From Cryptomeria japonica (taxonomy: Eukaryota > Streptophyta > Pinopsida > Cupressales > Cupressaceae): a stretch of 64,000 nt of DNA. Location of the stretch: the NCBI RefSeq assembly GCF_030272615.1, contig NC_081414.1, positions 341,920,717 through 341,984,716 of the forward strand, given 5' to 3'. The position numbers and the translations under genes were made by a program. Positions 36,401 to 48,399 of the stretch are shown here, one piece after another (position 1 is the stretch's first letter; each line of letters opens with the position of its first letter). Below the pieces are notes generated by a model that ran no database searches, was not told where the DNA came from, and worked only from the letters and a program-made list of their open reading frames with translations.

Positions 36401-36955
36401 TCAGTCCATGAAGGAGGTCCATGAATCAGTTAGGCAAGCTTTGAAGGAGAACACAAGAAAAATCAAACAAAAGGTTGATGAAAAGAGGAGAAATCTACAA
36501 TTTCAAGTGGGAGATCTTGTAATGGTGCACTTGAACAAAGAAATGCTATAGAAAGGAGTGCCAAACAAGTTGTAGATGAGGAGGATAGGTCCATGTGTCA
36601 TTCTAGCTAAGTATGGTGAAAATGCATAAGAGGTGGATCTACCTAGTGACACTGGCTTGTCACCGGTTTTTAACATAGCAGACTTGGTTGCATACAAGGG
36701 GCTAGTCCAAGGTGAAAAATGTAGTCACTCAGAGGTTTCAAATGATACACATAATCTTTAGTTACCAGCCAAGCCTAATCTTAAGGCCGAGAAGGTGTTA
36801 AGTTCAAGAATTGCCAAGAAGACTAGGCATAAATCCTATTGGGAGCACCTCATTAGATGACAGGGTATGGATGATGCTGAGGCTACATGGGTGATGGATT
36901 CAAAGTTTTAGAAGCTTGGGATTGATCCAACACTGATTCCTCAGGAGGTGACATG
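33409..36955 (+). pseudogene. pol of gypsy element 1: PR, RT, RNase H, INT, chromodomain-like
   Basis: The protease core has IIDSGSKNN near 33616 and HLLLGRP ending at 33846. RT spans about 34228-34900 with KLCNDSRAINR near 34360, [10 protein letters not shown] near 34470 and the catalytic YLDD at 34660-34671. RNase H follows with VECDPS near 35105 and VYTDNQALSFL near 35290. Integrase holds the zinc-binding H..H..C..C (CIVCQQA near 35788), MDFVVGLP near 35879 and SDRD near 36061. A chromodomain-like segment lies near 36800-36890. Stops at about 33844, 33991, 34137, 35419, 36007 and beyond, and a frame change in integrase, make it inactive. Confidence 0.88.
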
Positions 36956-36963
36956 ATCTCTTT

Positions 36964-36976
36964 TTGTTAGGGAGAA
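36964..36976 (+). promoter_or_regulatory. Polypurine tract of gypsy element 1
   Basis: TTGTTAGGGAGAA ends directly before the TGGTGCAGG start of the 3' LTR. The purine part (AGGGAGAA) is short but in the expected place. Confidence 0.6.
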
Positions 36977-38599
36977 TGGTGCAGGAGCACCTAGGTCCCA
37001 ACTTTCTTGTTTTGAAAATTTTGGCTTGTACTGACCCTAGCCAAGTAAGTGGTGAATAAGGAATCTAGAAGGGTCCAAGAGTTATTATTTAGTGTTCAAT
37101 GTAGGCCTAGGTTGAGTTCATTTTACTTAGGTTTGCATTTTTGTGTAAATAGTGTGTTTGAGTAGGTTTTTGGCCTTTTTGTTGGTCAAAGGTGTCAAAA
37201 GTTGGTAAAAGAATTCGAGAGAGGGATAAATAGGTTTTAGGAATGTTTGAAATGCCATATGTGATGATTTATAATAGGTCTCATGAGTTGGAGAGGCCAA
37301 AAGTGGAAAAAACACAAAGTTGCAAAAAGTTGTCATGACAATTTTTGTCCTGAAATTGGTCCCACGTTGAAGCTAGGGATTTCTCAAAGCCATGGAAGGA
37401 CTCAACACATGGTAAGGCTATAAAAAACCTCTCTTAAATGTTTACCAAGGGTTGTGTACTTGGATTTTGGAAGCAATAATCAAAATACAAGATTTTGGAC
37501 TACACATTTCTTTGTTTTTGTCAATTTTTGCATTCTTTGAAGGTTTAATGGATTGAATCCATGAATCCAATGATGGATTGAGGTTTAATAGTGTTTTTCA
37601 GGGTAGTTTTTTCATTTTCAAGCTTTTTTATTTAGCATTTACTATTGTTTAGGTGATTTGATTCACAAGTAGCCAGTTTTGGCTTGTAATTAGCAGTTTT
37701 TACTAAAATGGGTGCCCCATAAAATCCCACTGTGTGTTCATCATGGAATTTTTTGAAATGGTAGGAAACCCATTGTAAAGTTTACATATGAAATGAGAAG
37801 GTCTGAAAGTGTCATTTGATATTTTTAGCATCTTGCCCTAGGCGAGCCCAGGAGCAACTCGGCTAGAGTTGGCAAGATGAAAAGTTAGCACAAAGTGTAG
37901 AGGTTAATGTAAATGAAAGTCCCAAGCTTTTTGGAAGTTTTAATAGGTTAGTAAAGGTCTTATTGTGCAGGAGGAAGCATCAAGAATTCCATTTGAAGGT
38001 CCAAAGACAATATTTACTTTCTGCTGCCAATCAAGTGCCTAGAAGCCCTTGAAATTCTCATTTTGGGGTTTTTGTATGCGAAGAAGGATTGGAAGCTTAA
38101 AACCACTAAAATCCTTTGGGGTTGAGTGAATATTTGAATAAAATCCATTTTTGTTTTGGGTTCCTTTGGATTGTTTTAGCCCAAGACCTCAAAAACCAGT
38201 TCTAGGAGGCCTAATTGGGCTCTTTCTCTTGTAGCCTTTTCTAGACCAATTTTTGAAATCGGTAAGAAACCTTTGGACAAGAAACCAAAAATGGACATTG
38301 AAACCATCTAAAAACATGAGAGAATAACCCTCTACACCTCTGCAATATCTCAAGACCATTGGAGGTCATTTTGATGAATTTGAGCCAAGAAGCCATCTTT
38401 GAGCATATGGGAAACATAGCAAATTGGTAGGGTTCCTAGCAAGGACACTTGAAGAAAAAATGTTGGAGTGAGTAAGAGAAATCCCTAGAAGATATTGAGA
38501 AGGACTTGTAGGTCTAGAGAGCAACTAGACCTAGTGAGTTGGTGAAATTGAGCAACATCAACGTAGTGAAGTGTTGAGCAGGCTAGGTGAACCCTATCA
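36977..38599 (+). repeat. 3' LTR of gypsy element 1
   Basis: It is collinear with 26808-28426 and ends CCCTATCA. The TATA box counterpart is at 37418-37429. The TSD copy CCAGG follows at 38600-38604, and then LINE sequence. Confidence 0.92.
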
Positions 38600-38604
38600 C
38601 CAGG

Positions 38605-39363
38605 CTACTTTTTTGTCCAATGCCTTGCTCATAAGTATCTAGAGTCTTTTTTAAGTTCTTAGATTCTTTAACCAAACTTTCCCCCATCAATAAAGTATCA
38701 TCCACAAATTATTGGTGAGAGCAGGTAGAGGCTTGAGGAGAGGGTCGTAAGCCCAAAAGATTACCTTTTCTAACTTCCCTTTGGATAATTTCACTGAGAG
38801 CTTCACTCATCAGAATGAAGAGGAAAGGAGATAAAGGATCCCCCTGTCAAATGCCCCTTGACGTAGAGAAGAAACCAGAGGCAGCACCATTGATCAAGAC
38901 ATAAAATTTGGGAGTGGACACACATTGATCAATAATCTGGATGAAGTTATTTCCATATCCAAATGCCCTAAGAATCCTAAGAAGAAAACTCCAATTGACT
39001 TTATCAAAAGCTTTCAACAGATTCAATTTCAGAGAAAAACTTAGTTTTTTATTAATAGATAAGGAGTGAATGTTCTCATGCACCACAATAACGGAATCCA
39101 AAATCTACCTTCGAGGAACAAACCCATTCTGGTGTTTTGAAATTAAGGAAGGGCGGTGATCCTTAAGCTTGAGCACCAGGATCTTGGTGAAAATTTAATA
39201 GATAGAATTGTAAAGAGTAATAGGTCTAAAATCCTGAAAAAGAATAGGCATCAGGTTTCTTGAGAATGAGGACAAGGAAGGTGGCGTTCAACTCCTTCAG
39301 AAGAGAGCGAGACCTGAAAAAATCTTGCGCAGCGTTGACCACATCAGAGCTTAAGATCTGCTA
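38605..39363 (-). pseudogene. LINE ORF2 reverse transcriptase fragment (5' part of the split LINE)
   Basis: From 39363 down the minus strand reads RT: VVNAAQDFFRS near 39340, LNLLKAFDKVNW near 39010 (motif A) and QGDPLSPFLFILMSEAL near 38845. FVDD, the catalytic pair, is at 38697-38708, and the connection runs to GIGQKSSL at the insertion point. Stops include TGA near 38848 and TAA just before FVDD. The endonuclease and the RT start are missing, as in a normal 5'-truncated LINE insertion. Confidence 0.85.
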
Positions 39364-39613
39364 AATATTGGGACTGCCTTCTCACTTCCAAAAGATGGAA
39401 GAAATATTGGGACTTCCTAGACCGAAATATTTGGTAACAAACGACCATTGATTAACCCACAAAGTAATAAGAAAATTGTTGTGTACTCAAGCTTGGAATT
39501 TGGTAATCTCCAAAGTTTTTGAAATATTAGACCCTACGTTTTCTAAATTTATTAAATCTTAGAATTTAAACTTGTTATATTTATGTAATATATGGTATTT
39601 TAAGTAAGTAAGG

Positions 39614-39651
39614 ATGCATGCATGCATGTATGTATGTATGTATGTATGTAT
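39614..39651. repeat. (TGCA)n/(TGTA)n microsatellite
   Basis: Three TGCA-type units are followed by about seven ATGT units. Copy A has no such run. Confidence 0.9.
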
Positions 39652-40868
39652 TGCTATATCTTAAATTTTTATTAGAAGTAAATATAATATAATATTGATG
39701 TATTATTTAATAATAATTTATTATAAAAATAATATTAATTTAGAATATTTTTAAAGATAAAATATAATTTATTTTTTAAAGATATTTTTATCTAGACTTT
39801 TTCAAATATTATAAATATGGATTTAGAAACTAATTTTAATTGTCCCAATAAATTTAATTCTTTTGTTTTTTTTCTAAACTTTATAAGCATTCATTATTGT
39901 CATTGTTTTATTATTTTTATTTTCATAATTTTATATGTACATTTTATATTAGTGCAAATTTTCAATTAAGAGATTAATAAAAAGAAAAGGTTGCTATTAT
40001 TATACATAGAAAAAGTTGTTATAATGTAATTTGTAAGAAATATCACAAATTCTCACATGTCTTGGTTGTGTTCTTAAATTTGTTTGATTTAAAATCAATA
40101 TTGTTTGAAAATTAAAAAGAAAAATAATAAAACTTTTATATTTGAATTTGCTCTTCTTAAAGTAATTAAATTGTATATTTTTATACTTTCAATCAATACA
40201 TTTGATGTATTTTGTCACAAATCAAATTTAGAGTATATGTTTCTTAGATAGCCAATAAAACTATTTTTTAACTCAATTTTCTCAGAATTTAAAAATTGCA
40301 TCTGTTTACAAATCCTATTATAGCATGAACTTTGTAGTCATTCAATTTCACTAGAAACATTTTTTACAAATCTATTTTCCTTTCATTAAGTAATTTCAAA
40401 TTTTGTTGTGGCTTTTTACTAAATTATCAAACTATATTTTCTAAAATTTGAAAGGTAAAATATGTTGTAGGCTCTTTAAGAATTTCTTTTGATAATTTAT
40501 ATTTTCTAAAAAATATAATTATATTTAGAGATCACATATCAATACTAGATTTAATATGTGAATTCAATATCCAATCTATTATTTCAGTTGTTTATTTCAG
40601 TTGTTCTCATATCTCATTTTCTTTTTCTTTTCTCTCTACCTATTTAGCTAGTGACACCCAAATGTTGTCAATGTCACCTTCATGTGTAGCTTGACCAAGA
40701 TCAATTTAAAAATAATAATATCCATTTTTAGTCACATCTTATTCAACTTTGCCTATGGTGGGCTCTTTTTGTTCCACATTAATGGTATTTCCTTCTTTCA
40801 CGAGGTGCCATTTTATAAGATTCTTATCATTCCGATCTACCACTTATATATGCATTCTTTTTAACCAA

Positions 40869-40873
40869 CTATT
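40869..40873. repeat. Left TSD of the copia element
   Basis: CTATT here and at 46613-46617 flank the copia element. The empty site CTATT is seen once in copy A at 20927-20931. Confidence 0.92.
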
Positions 40874-42038
40874 TGTTGGAAATATGAAGGAATTGATTAT
40901 GTGTTGCATTAATGTTTTATCATTCATGTCAACACTAGTTGTTATGATTGGTTACCGACAGATAGATTTTGGTTACCGGTAGAAGAACTAGTGTTATCGG
41001 CAGAAGGGACTATCGGTTGGATACTACCGACATGTTTGGTTTAATGTTTCTCGAGTATGTTTTGGTCAGTTGGTATTGACTTGATGGTTGGATGCTATCA
41101 TACACTCTAGTAAGCCTATACTGGTAAGGGTTTAAGGTTTTACCGACAGAGCTTTTACTAAGAATCTTTGACAGGATGCATAAGTGGTGTTGGTGCGACT
41201 TCTAGATAGAATTCAAGATGCAAAAGATGATCTTTGTTCATGCCTCGACTGATTGGAGACATTGCTTTGGTGTGGTGAATCTATTTGGGTCTAGGTTATG
41301 GACTGATATCATGTTACGTGTTCTCTAAACATTACTGGGATGATTTATGGATTGGTTAATGTTTTTTTGGTCTAAAGCCGACATGGCATATCACTGTAAT
41401 GTGGATGTATGTAATGATCTTATTGTAATATATTTTAGGTGGCTGACCTAGTTGGTTTCGGCCTTAGGGTTTGTATAAATTGATGTAAGATCTCATTGTA
41501 GATCGTGGTTGTAATGGTTATGGAATGAAATATCATATGTGAAGGAGATTTGGTCGATCATAGGTGATCGAATTGGGTTTATGTAAGAGGTCAAAGACCT
41601 CTGGTATTGAGCTTAACTAGGACTGTAATCAGGCATGGTAGATGGTATAATTAAGGTGGTTATAACCTCTTTGTATTCAATGAGACTCCTTTGTAATGAG
41701 AAGTATGCTCTAGGCAGTGTGCCTTCCTCCATGTTCAGGCCTCTTATTGTATCACATACTTTTTATAGAAGTATTATCTAACTGTAGGTAGGCTTCCCAC
41801 CATGGTTTTTCCCTTTACTGGGTTTTCCACATACAAATCATGGTGTTATGTGGTATGGTTGCATTGTGTTAATTCTTTGTTTCATTCTTAAGTTTTATTG
41901 CTTACCGGTATCTATTTCTGCTATTCGAGTATTAAATGTTTATGTGCTTCAGTTAAAGGTTATAAAGTGGTTTTATTAATATAATTTGTTGACAACTGAT
42001 TCACCCCCCCTCTCAGTTGTCCACCAGTCATTCTAACA
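40874..42038 (+). repeat. 5' LTR of the copia element
   Basis: Starts TGTTGGAAATATGAAGG and ends CATTCTAACA. A TATA-like GTATAAATTG lies near 41474-41483. Several motifs with a CGG core (TTACCGGTAG, TATCGGCAG, CTACCGACA) cluster at 40950-41160. Confidence 0.92.
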
Positions 42039-42040
42039 AT

Positions 42041-42052
42041 TGGTATCAGACC
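42041..42052 (+). promoter_or_regulatory. Primer binding site of the copia element
   Basis: TGGTATCAGACC lies two bases after the LTR end. It differs at one base from the usual initiator tRNA-Met site (GAGC at that place). Confidence 0.85.
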
Positions 42053-42096
42053 TTTGGTCATCTTTTGCAGAAGATTAACTGCTTGAGGTAGATCTT

Positions 42097-44723
42097 ATGG
42101 CAACTAATACTTCAAATCCACCGGCAGCTATTTTCAGAAGAGAAATCCCTAAGCTTGATGGAATAGACTATGAGATATGGAAAATCCGAATGGAGGCTCA
42201 TCTTAGATGTATTGGAAAGGATATTTGGGAGATCACTAAGAAAGGATATACATCTTATGATCCAACATCTAGCAATCCTGCTCCTGTAGACTTGGTCAAA
42301 AATATTGAAAATGACTGCAGAGCTAGAGAAGCCCTCTTGTGTGCACTCACTGATCAACAAATCATGGGATTGACTGATAAATCATCTACAAAAGTTTTGT
42401 GGGATAAATTGCAAACTCTAGATGAAGGTGACCCTACTGTCAAAATTTCTAAACTTGATGGTTACCAGGTAAGATATGAGAACTTGAAGATGGAAGATAA
42501 TGAAATAATTGCTATATTTATGGAAAGAGTAGATGATATTGTCATCGAAATTCAATGTTGTGGAGGATCTATGCATGAAGATGAAATAGTTTCTAAAGTT
42601 TTGAGAGCCCTACCACCAACTTGCAAGATGAAGGCTACTGCAATTAATGAATTAAGAACAATGAAAAACACTTTAGTTAACAAAGACATTCTGATTGGGA
42701 AATTATCTGCTTTTGAGCTTGAAGAATTTGGACCCTCTAGAGCTACAAAGTTTGAACCTATTTTTCATGCATCATCATCTACCAACAAAAGTGATTGGAA
42801 AGCCCTATATGCAAAAGAATTGAAAGATATGAGGAAAGAGGATGAAGAATTTGAGCAACTTGAAGCCTTATTTGCTATAAGAGTACCTAAAGGACCGATA
42901 GGAAGTAAGTATGAAGGAAAAGCACCTTTTATATGTTTTGTATGTGATAAGATTGGTCATTTTGCATCTAGATGTCTTGAAAGGAATGCAAGATTTGAAC
43001 AAAGAGTTAAGAAATCATTTAAGCCTAATTAGAACAAATATAGATTCAAGAAACACAAACTATGCTACATTGCAGATGAGGAAGGAGTAAGTCATGACTC
43101 AGAGGATGAATCGGCAAGAGACTTTGCTAGTGGATCCAACAATGGATAGGAATGGGTGTTCTATGCTATAAAGGAAGATGAACCGGAACCGATTATCAAG
43201 AATGAAGAAAAGGCACTGGCAGCAAAAGTTGAAGACAAGGATGAATGGGTAATTGATAGTGGATTCTCCCATCATATGACTTGAGATAAAAGAAAATTTC
43301 TATCCTTGCAAGAATACAATTGTAGTCAAGTCAGATTTCGGGATGACAAAGCATGTATGATCAAAGGTAGAGGTATTATTTCTCTAGATGGCAAGCATAA
43401 TACTGATAATGTCTACTATGTAGAAGGTTTAAAGCATAATCTTTTAAGTGTTGGTCAATTGGTGGATAAGGGATTCCAACTTCAGTTCAAAGACATAAAA
43501 TACAAAATCATTAACAGAACTGGTTTGGAGATTGCAACTAGTACTCAGACTGGAGGTAATATCTTTTACTTGAACACTGGTGATAAGACATGTTTGATTG
43601 CTCATATTGATGAGAGTTGGTTATGGCATAAAAGGTTGTGTCATGTTAGTTTTGATTGTATTGTTAAGATCAGTTCAACAAAGGTAGTTAGAGATACACC
43701 TAAGATTATAAAGCCTCATAATCCGGTATGTAAAGAATGTCAATTGGGAAAGCAAGTTAGAACTTCTTTTAAGAGCATACATGATAAATCTAATGATGTG
43801 CTTGATTTGATTCATACTGACTTATGTGGTCCAACAAGGACCATAAGCTTTCAAGGTGATAGGTACTTCATGCTAATAATTGATGATTATTCTAAAATGA
43901 TGTGGGTGACTTTTCTAAGGGAGAAGTCTGAAGCTTTTGAGAAATTTGAGATCTTTAAAGAAAAGGTGGAAATAGAAATTGGATTGAAAATCAAATGTCT
44001 GAATTAGATCAAGGCGGTGAGTTCACATCTCATGAATTTAATATTTATTATGAGATAAATGGAATTAGGAGACAATTATCTGCACCCCAGACTCCTCAGC
44101 AGAATGGAGTAGTGGAAAGGAAGAATAGAACCATTTTGGATGCAACAAGAACCATGATGATGGAAGCCAAATTGCCTCACATCTACTAGAGAGAAGTAGT
44201 GAGTACAATAGTCTACACATTCAACAAAGTTCATATCGAAGGGGAAAGCGGTAAGACTCCTTATGAATTATGGTTTGGACATACACCTACTCTTAAATAT
44301 TTCAGAATTTTTGGAAGTAAATGTTATATTAGAAGGGATGATTCAATTGGGAAGTTTGATCCTAGATATGATGAAGGGATATTTCTTGGATATTCAATTC
44401 AGAGAAAAACATATAGATGTTATAACAAAAGATTGCAGAAAATTGTGGAGAGCACAAATGTGAAAGGGGATGAACAATACAGAGATCAATCTATATCATA
44501 TGATAGAGAACCAACAGTGGAAGTGATCATAATTGATCCAACAATGCCTCAACCAGTACAAGACATTGAGATGGTTACACCAGTACAATCAAAAAATTCA
44601 ACCGTGACTAATGATCATAACAATGAACCTGAAGTTCAGAAGACACCAAGGTATGTAAGATTATATCATTCCAAAGATCAAATCATTGGAGACAGGAACA
44701 AGGGAGTTATGACAAGAAACTAA
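42097..44723 (+). pseudogene. Copia gag, protease and integrase, broken
   Basis: ATG at 42097 opens the gag (311 residues to a TAG at 43032). It has a UBN2-like capsid region and a zinc knuckle, CFVCDKIGHFASRC, near 42938. The same frame continues through a protease motif WVIDSGFSHHM near 43246, with a TAG before it and a TGA after. The GAG-pre-integrase domain has WHKRLCHV near 43624 and CKECQLGKQ near 43732. The integrase core starts with HTDLCGP near 43815. A frameshift near 44000 precedes the second Asp (DQGGEF) and the catalytic Glu region (NGVVERKNRT near 44104). A further stop lies at about 44187, and the frame ends at 44723. Confidence 0.85.
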
Positions 44724-44734
44724 TTGCACTAATG

Positions 44735-45030
44735 TCTTGTGGATGAAGCAAATGTTGAAGGATATCAAGGTAAATTGCAGTGAACCGGTAGTTATCTATT
44801 GTGATAACTTTGCAGCTATAGACATATCTAAGAATCTAGTATTTCACACTAAGACTAAGCACATTTCAATAAAATATAACTTTCTAAAGGAAAAGGTGGA
44901 AGAAAATGAAGTCGAATTGGTTCATGTGAACACTAGAGAGAAGATTGCAAATATATTCACTAAACTGTTGTCTAAGGAATCATTTGAATATTTGAGATAT
45001 AGGTTAGGGGTATCTACCCCTCCTACATAA
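44735..45030 (+). pseudogene. Copia RNase H C-terminal remnant
   Basis: The frame holds VIYCDNFAAIDISKN and KTKHISIKYNFLKEKV, the C-terminal half of copia RNase H. RT motifs that should precede it are missing. It directly follows the post-integrase region, so about one RT domain plus part of RNase H was deleted at the junction near 44725-44740. Confidence 0.8.
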
Positions 45031-45387
45031 ACTTAATTGATGGAGCAGTACATCAGTTTGATATGCATCGTCAACTTTATCCTTTTCTCTAGATTGATGT
45101 AGTAGCGCTAATACTCAGGGGGAGTACTCAGCTTTGAGATTCATAGGATTTTGATATCTATGTCATATCTTTGGCATTGATGTCAAATGGGGAGAGTTAT
45201 ATGTGAAAAATAATACCACAATATGTCATATAGGAGAGATTCATATCAGTTTCAGATTGGAATGCACTCCTTAGGGGGAGTTGCTAGGATTTTTCTATTT
45301 TTCATTGTTATATCTTCTATGAGAAATTTTTGGCATTTCTTGGCACTTAGATGTTTTCTTTTTCACATCTGGTGTTTCCATCAATGC

Positions 45388-45400
45388 GAAAGGGGGAGAT
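45388..45400 (+). promoter_or_regulatory. Polypurine tract of the copia element
   Basis: GAAAGGGGGAGAT directly precedes the TG of the 3' LTR. Confidence 0.85.
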
Positions 45401-46612
45401 TGTTGGCATATGAAGGAATTGGTTATGTGTTGCATTGATGTTTTGACATTAATGTCAACACTAGTTATTATGATTGGTTATCAGTTGATAGATTTTGGTT
45501 ATTGGTAGAAGAACTAGTATTATCGGTAGAAGGGACTATCAGTTGGATACTACCAACATATTTGGATCAATGGAATATGTTTGGTTTGATGTTTCTAGAG
45601 TATGTTTTGGTCAGTTGGTATTGACTTCATGATCAGATGCTATCATACACTCTACTAAGCCTATACCGGTAAGGGTTTAAGGTTTTACCGGCAGAGCTTT
45701 TACTGATAATCTTTGACATGATGCATAAGTGGTGTTGGTGCAACTTTTAAATGGAATTCAGGATGCAAAAGGTGATCTTTGTTTGTGCCTTGACTGATTG
45801 GAGACATCGCTTTGGTGTGGTGAATCTATTTGGGTCCAGGTTATGGACCGGTATCATGTTACATGTTCTCTACACGTTACTGGGATTATTTATGGATTGG
45901 TTAATGTTGTTTTGGTCTAAAACCAACATGGCATATCATTGTAATGTGGATGTATGTAATGATCTTATTGTAATATCTTTTAGGTGGCCGACCTAATTGG
46001 TTTAGGCCTTAGGGTTTGTATAAATTGATGTAATATCTCATTGTAGATCATGGTGGTAATGGTCATGGAATGAAATATCATATGAGAAGGAGATTTGGTT
46101 GATCATAGGTGATCGAATTAGGTTTATGTAAGAGGTCAAAGGCCTTCGGTGTTGAGCTTAACCGAGACTGTAATCAGGCATGGTAGATGCTATCATTGGC
46201 AGTTCATTCTTCTGGATTGTTGTCCAATTATATTGAGGTGGTTATAACCTCTTTGTAGTCAGTGAAACTCCTTTGTAATGAGAAGTACGCTTTAGGTAGT
46301 GTGCCTTCTTGCATTTGCAGGCCCCTTATTGTATCACATACTTTCTGTAGAAGTATTATTTGACTGTGGGTAGGCTTCCCACCGTGGTTTTTCCCTTTAC
46401 TAGGTTTTCCACGTACAAATCATGGTGTTATGTGGTATGGTTGCATTGTGTTAATTCTTAAGTTTTATTGCTTACCGGTACCTATTTCTGCTATTCTGGT
46501 ATTTAATGTTTATGTGCTCTGGTTAAAGGTTATAAAGTGGTTTGATTAATACAATATGTTGACAACTGATTCACCACCCCGCCCTCTCAGTTGTCTATCA
46601 GTTATTCTAACA
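45401..46612 (+). repeat. 3' LTR of the copia element
   Basis: Starts TGTTGGCATATGAAGG and ends TATTCTAACA, followed by the CTATT TSD at 46613. It is collinear with the 5' LTR but more diverged than the LTR pair of the gypsy element at 49840. Confidence 0.92.
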
Positions 46613-46708
46613 CTATTTGTTTCAACCAAGGAGAAAGAGGAATAGTAGGTGCTTTCATTAAATTAGAAGTGGAAGCAATAAAAATGGAAGAAGAGTAGTT
46701 TTGGGAAC

Positions 46709-48145
46709 AATATTGTATACCTAAAAGAGTGGTTAGCCAATCAACAACATAGACAAGCAAGTATACCAATGAAACATAACAAAATAAAGATCTGAATGAC
46801 AAAGAAAGCCAAATCATCCATCTCCTAAGATTGTTCCATTATTTTCTATCTCCGAGGATCCTTCAAATCAAGGTGGCTCTCAATATGGATGAGCACTTGA
46901 TCTCTAGGATGACTACCGAAAGAATGAGGGATATATGATAAAAGATATAAATGCAAAGAAACTAAGATCTTAGCATGATATTGATATGAAACTAGTTATG
47001 ATGTGATGCAAGGATGATGATATTGATATGAAGCTAAATTAGCATTGAAATGAAACTAACATGATATGCAAAACATGATAAATCTATGCTATGATGCTGC
47101 TAAAATGATCTAATTACTATTATCAAAGAGAAGTTAAAATGCTTGATAAAGTGAGACTATAAATTAGATGTGTGAAGACTTGGATTGATTGATAATGAAG
47201 GAAGTGAAGCCTATTTATAGAAGAAATGGGCATGGAGGGTTAAGAGTGAGTAAACTTAACAAGGGTTAGGATTGAATGATCTTCAATCCTTGTGAGATTT
47301 TCAAACCAATCCTAGGCTGACAAGTGTCACCATGAGGAGGCTTGAGAGGATATGTAAGAGGAATTAAATGCTTGAGAATACATGGTGGTTACCTTAGGAG
47401 GTAAGGTTATGGTTGAGTTATTGGATAATACTTTTACCCAAAGAACAAACTCTTGTGCAAGAGTTAGTGGATAACCATGGTCAAAGCAATGAATGCTTGA
47501 AGAGACCTATGGGTTAGATGAGGGTTAAGTTAGAGAGAAAGTCTCTAACCAAAGGGGTAAGGTTGAGTTAGCCATTAATGGTTAGGAAGACTTTGAGGGT
47601 TAACTTGTTGAAGAAATAAATCCTTTAATGCATTTCAAATACTTTTGGGGATTTCTGAGAAGTGACTTCTTTTAAGGAATGTGGAAATGATTAAGGGGTG
47701 GATTAGGCTAATTAGGATGATTAGAAGAATCTAGAAGGCTCTAGAAGAGGTTTAGTCATGAATTTAGGAGAATCCAAGTGGGAGATATTTACAATTTTTA
47801 ATTAAAATAAAATGATATATTTCAATTAATGGGTGCAACTTGCATTTGTAGGGAAACACAAGTGGGGGAGGATTTATAAATAAATATTGAGTTATTTATA
47901 TTAGAAGATTAATTTAATTAAATGTAAATTGAATTAAATGTGGAAAGGGAATTTAATCAAATAAATTGAATTTATTTATTTAACAGAAGAAAGGGGAAAT
48001 AATCAAATGTTGAATTTTATTAATGGCTAGATAGAAGAAAAGGGGATATTAATTAAACTTTAATTTAATTAATAGGTGGATAAATGATAATTAAATAAAT
48101 AAAATTCATTTAATTAAGTGTGCAGATTTAGGTGTCTACAAATAT
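46709..48145. repeat. TSD pair (AATAT) around a solo LTR
   Basis: AATAT at 46709-46713 and at 48141-48145 flank the solo LTR. Copy A has the uninterrupted counterpart AATTT at 21023-21027. Confidence 0.85.
46714..48140. mobile_element. Solo LTR, 1427 bp
   Basis: The block starts TGTATAC and ends GTCTACA, near-perfect inverted ends, with exact 5-bp TSDs and an empty site in copy A. No protein domain, primer site or second LTR is present. The length suits a gypsy LTR, but I cannot name the family, and the orientation is unknown. The short ORF at 46602-46817 is not a gene. Confidence 0.85.
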
Positions 48146-48399
48146 TAGTCACAATTTTATTTTTTGGTAGAGATAAAGGAGGTCAATTTTATGGTGGTGT
48201 TAAATTATTAAGAGCATGTAGATGTGGGAAATTAGTATTTGAAATGAGATGGTATTAATATACATCTCAAGTACTTGAGAATCAATTGGAATGTTCTAAG
48301 AGATTGAAGGCTCTTTTAATTCAAGTTTTTTTAATTTTTATTATTTTTGGCTTTGCATCTCCTTGAGCACGTGATTTTTTAAAATAAACACCTACTTTG

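Larger units (their letters stand above)
26808..38599 (+). mobile_element. Ty3/gypsy element 1, chromovirus-like, complete but broken
   Basis: LTRs of 1619 and 1623 bp flank gag and pol in the order PR, RT, RNase H, integrase, chromodomain-like tail. A tRNA-Met primer site follows the 5' LTR and a purine tract precedes the 3' LTR. A 3847-bp solo LTR sits inside it at the gag/pol border. Without that insert the element is about 7.9 kb. It lies inside the second LINE with a 5-bp TSD. The chromovirus label rests on the domain order and the chromodomain-like end. Confidence 0.9.
22827..39363 (-). mobile_element. 5'-truncated L1-type LINE with RNase H, split by a gypsy element
   Basis: Two blocks, 22827-26807 and 38605-39363, read as one LINE on the minus strand once the gypsy element and one TSD copy are taken out. 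The reading frame continues across the join in the RT connection region. From 5' to 3' it holds part of RT (start lost at 39363), connection, zf-RVT, RNase H, a further ORF (24583-23005) and a 3' end with a short degenerate A-tract (T-run near 22827-22835 on the plus strand). I could not find a TSD. This is the outermost layer of a three-layer nest. Confidence 0.8.
40874..46612 (+). mobile_element. Ty1/copia element lacking reverse transcriptase
   Basis: LTRs of 1165 and 1212 bp begin TGTTGG and end CTAACA, with a primer site, PPT and exact CTATT TSDs. The interior encodes gag, protease and integrase and the end of RNase H, but the RT and the start of RNase H are absent (junction near 44725-44740). 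The LTRs differ clearly by eye, including a block of about 40 bases near 46195-46235 that is only in the 3' LTR, so the insertion is old. Whether RT was lost before or after insertion cannot be told from one copy. Confidence 0.9.

Noticed and set aside
39361-39378. AAATATTGGGACTGC as a TSD of the second LINE
   Set aside because: The repeat lies in copy B itself and not at the other end of the LINE near 22826, so it does not bracket the insertion.
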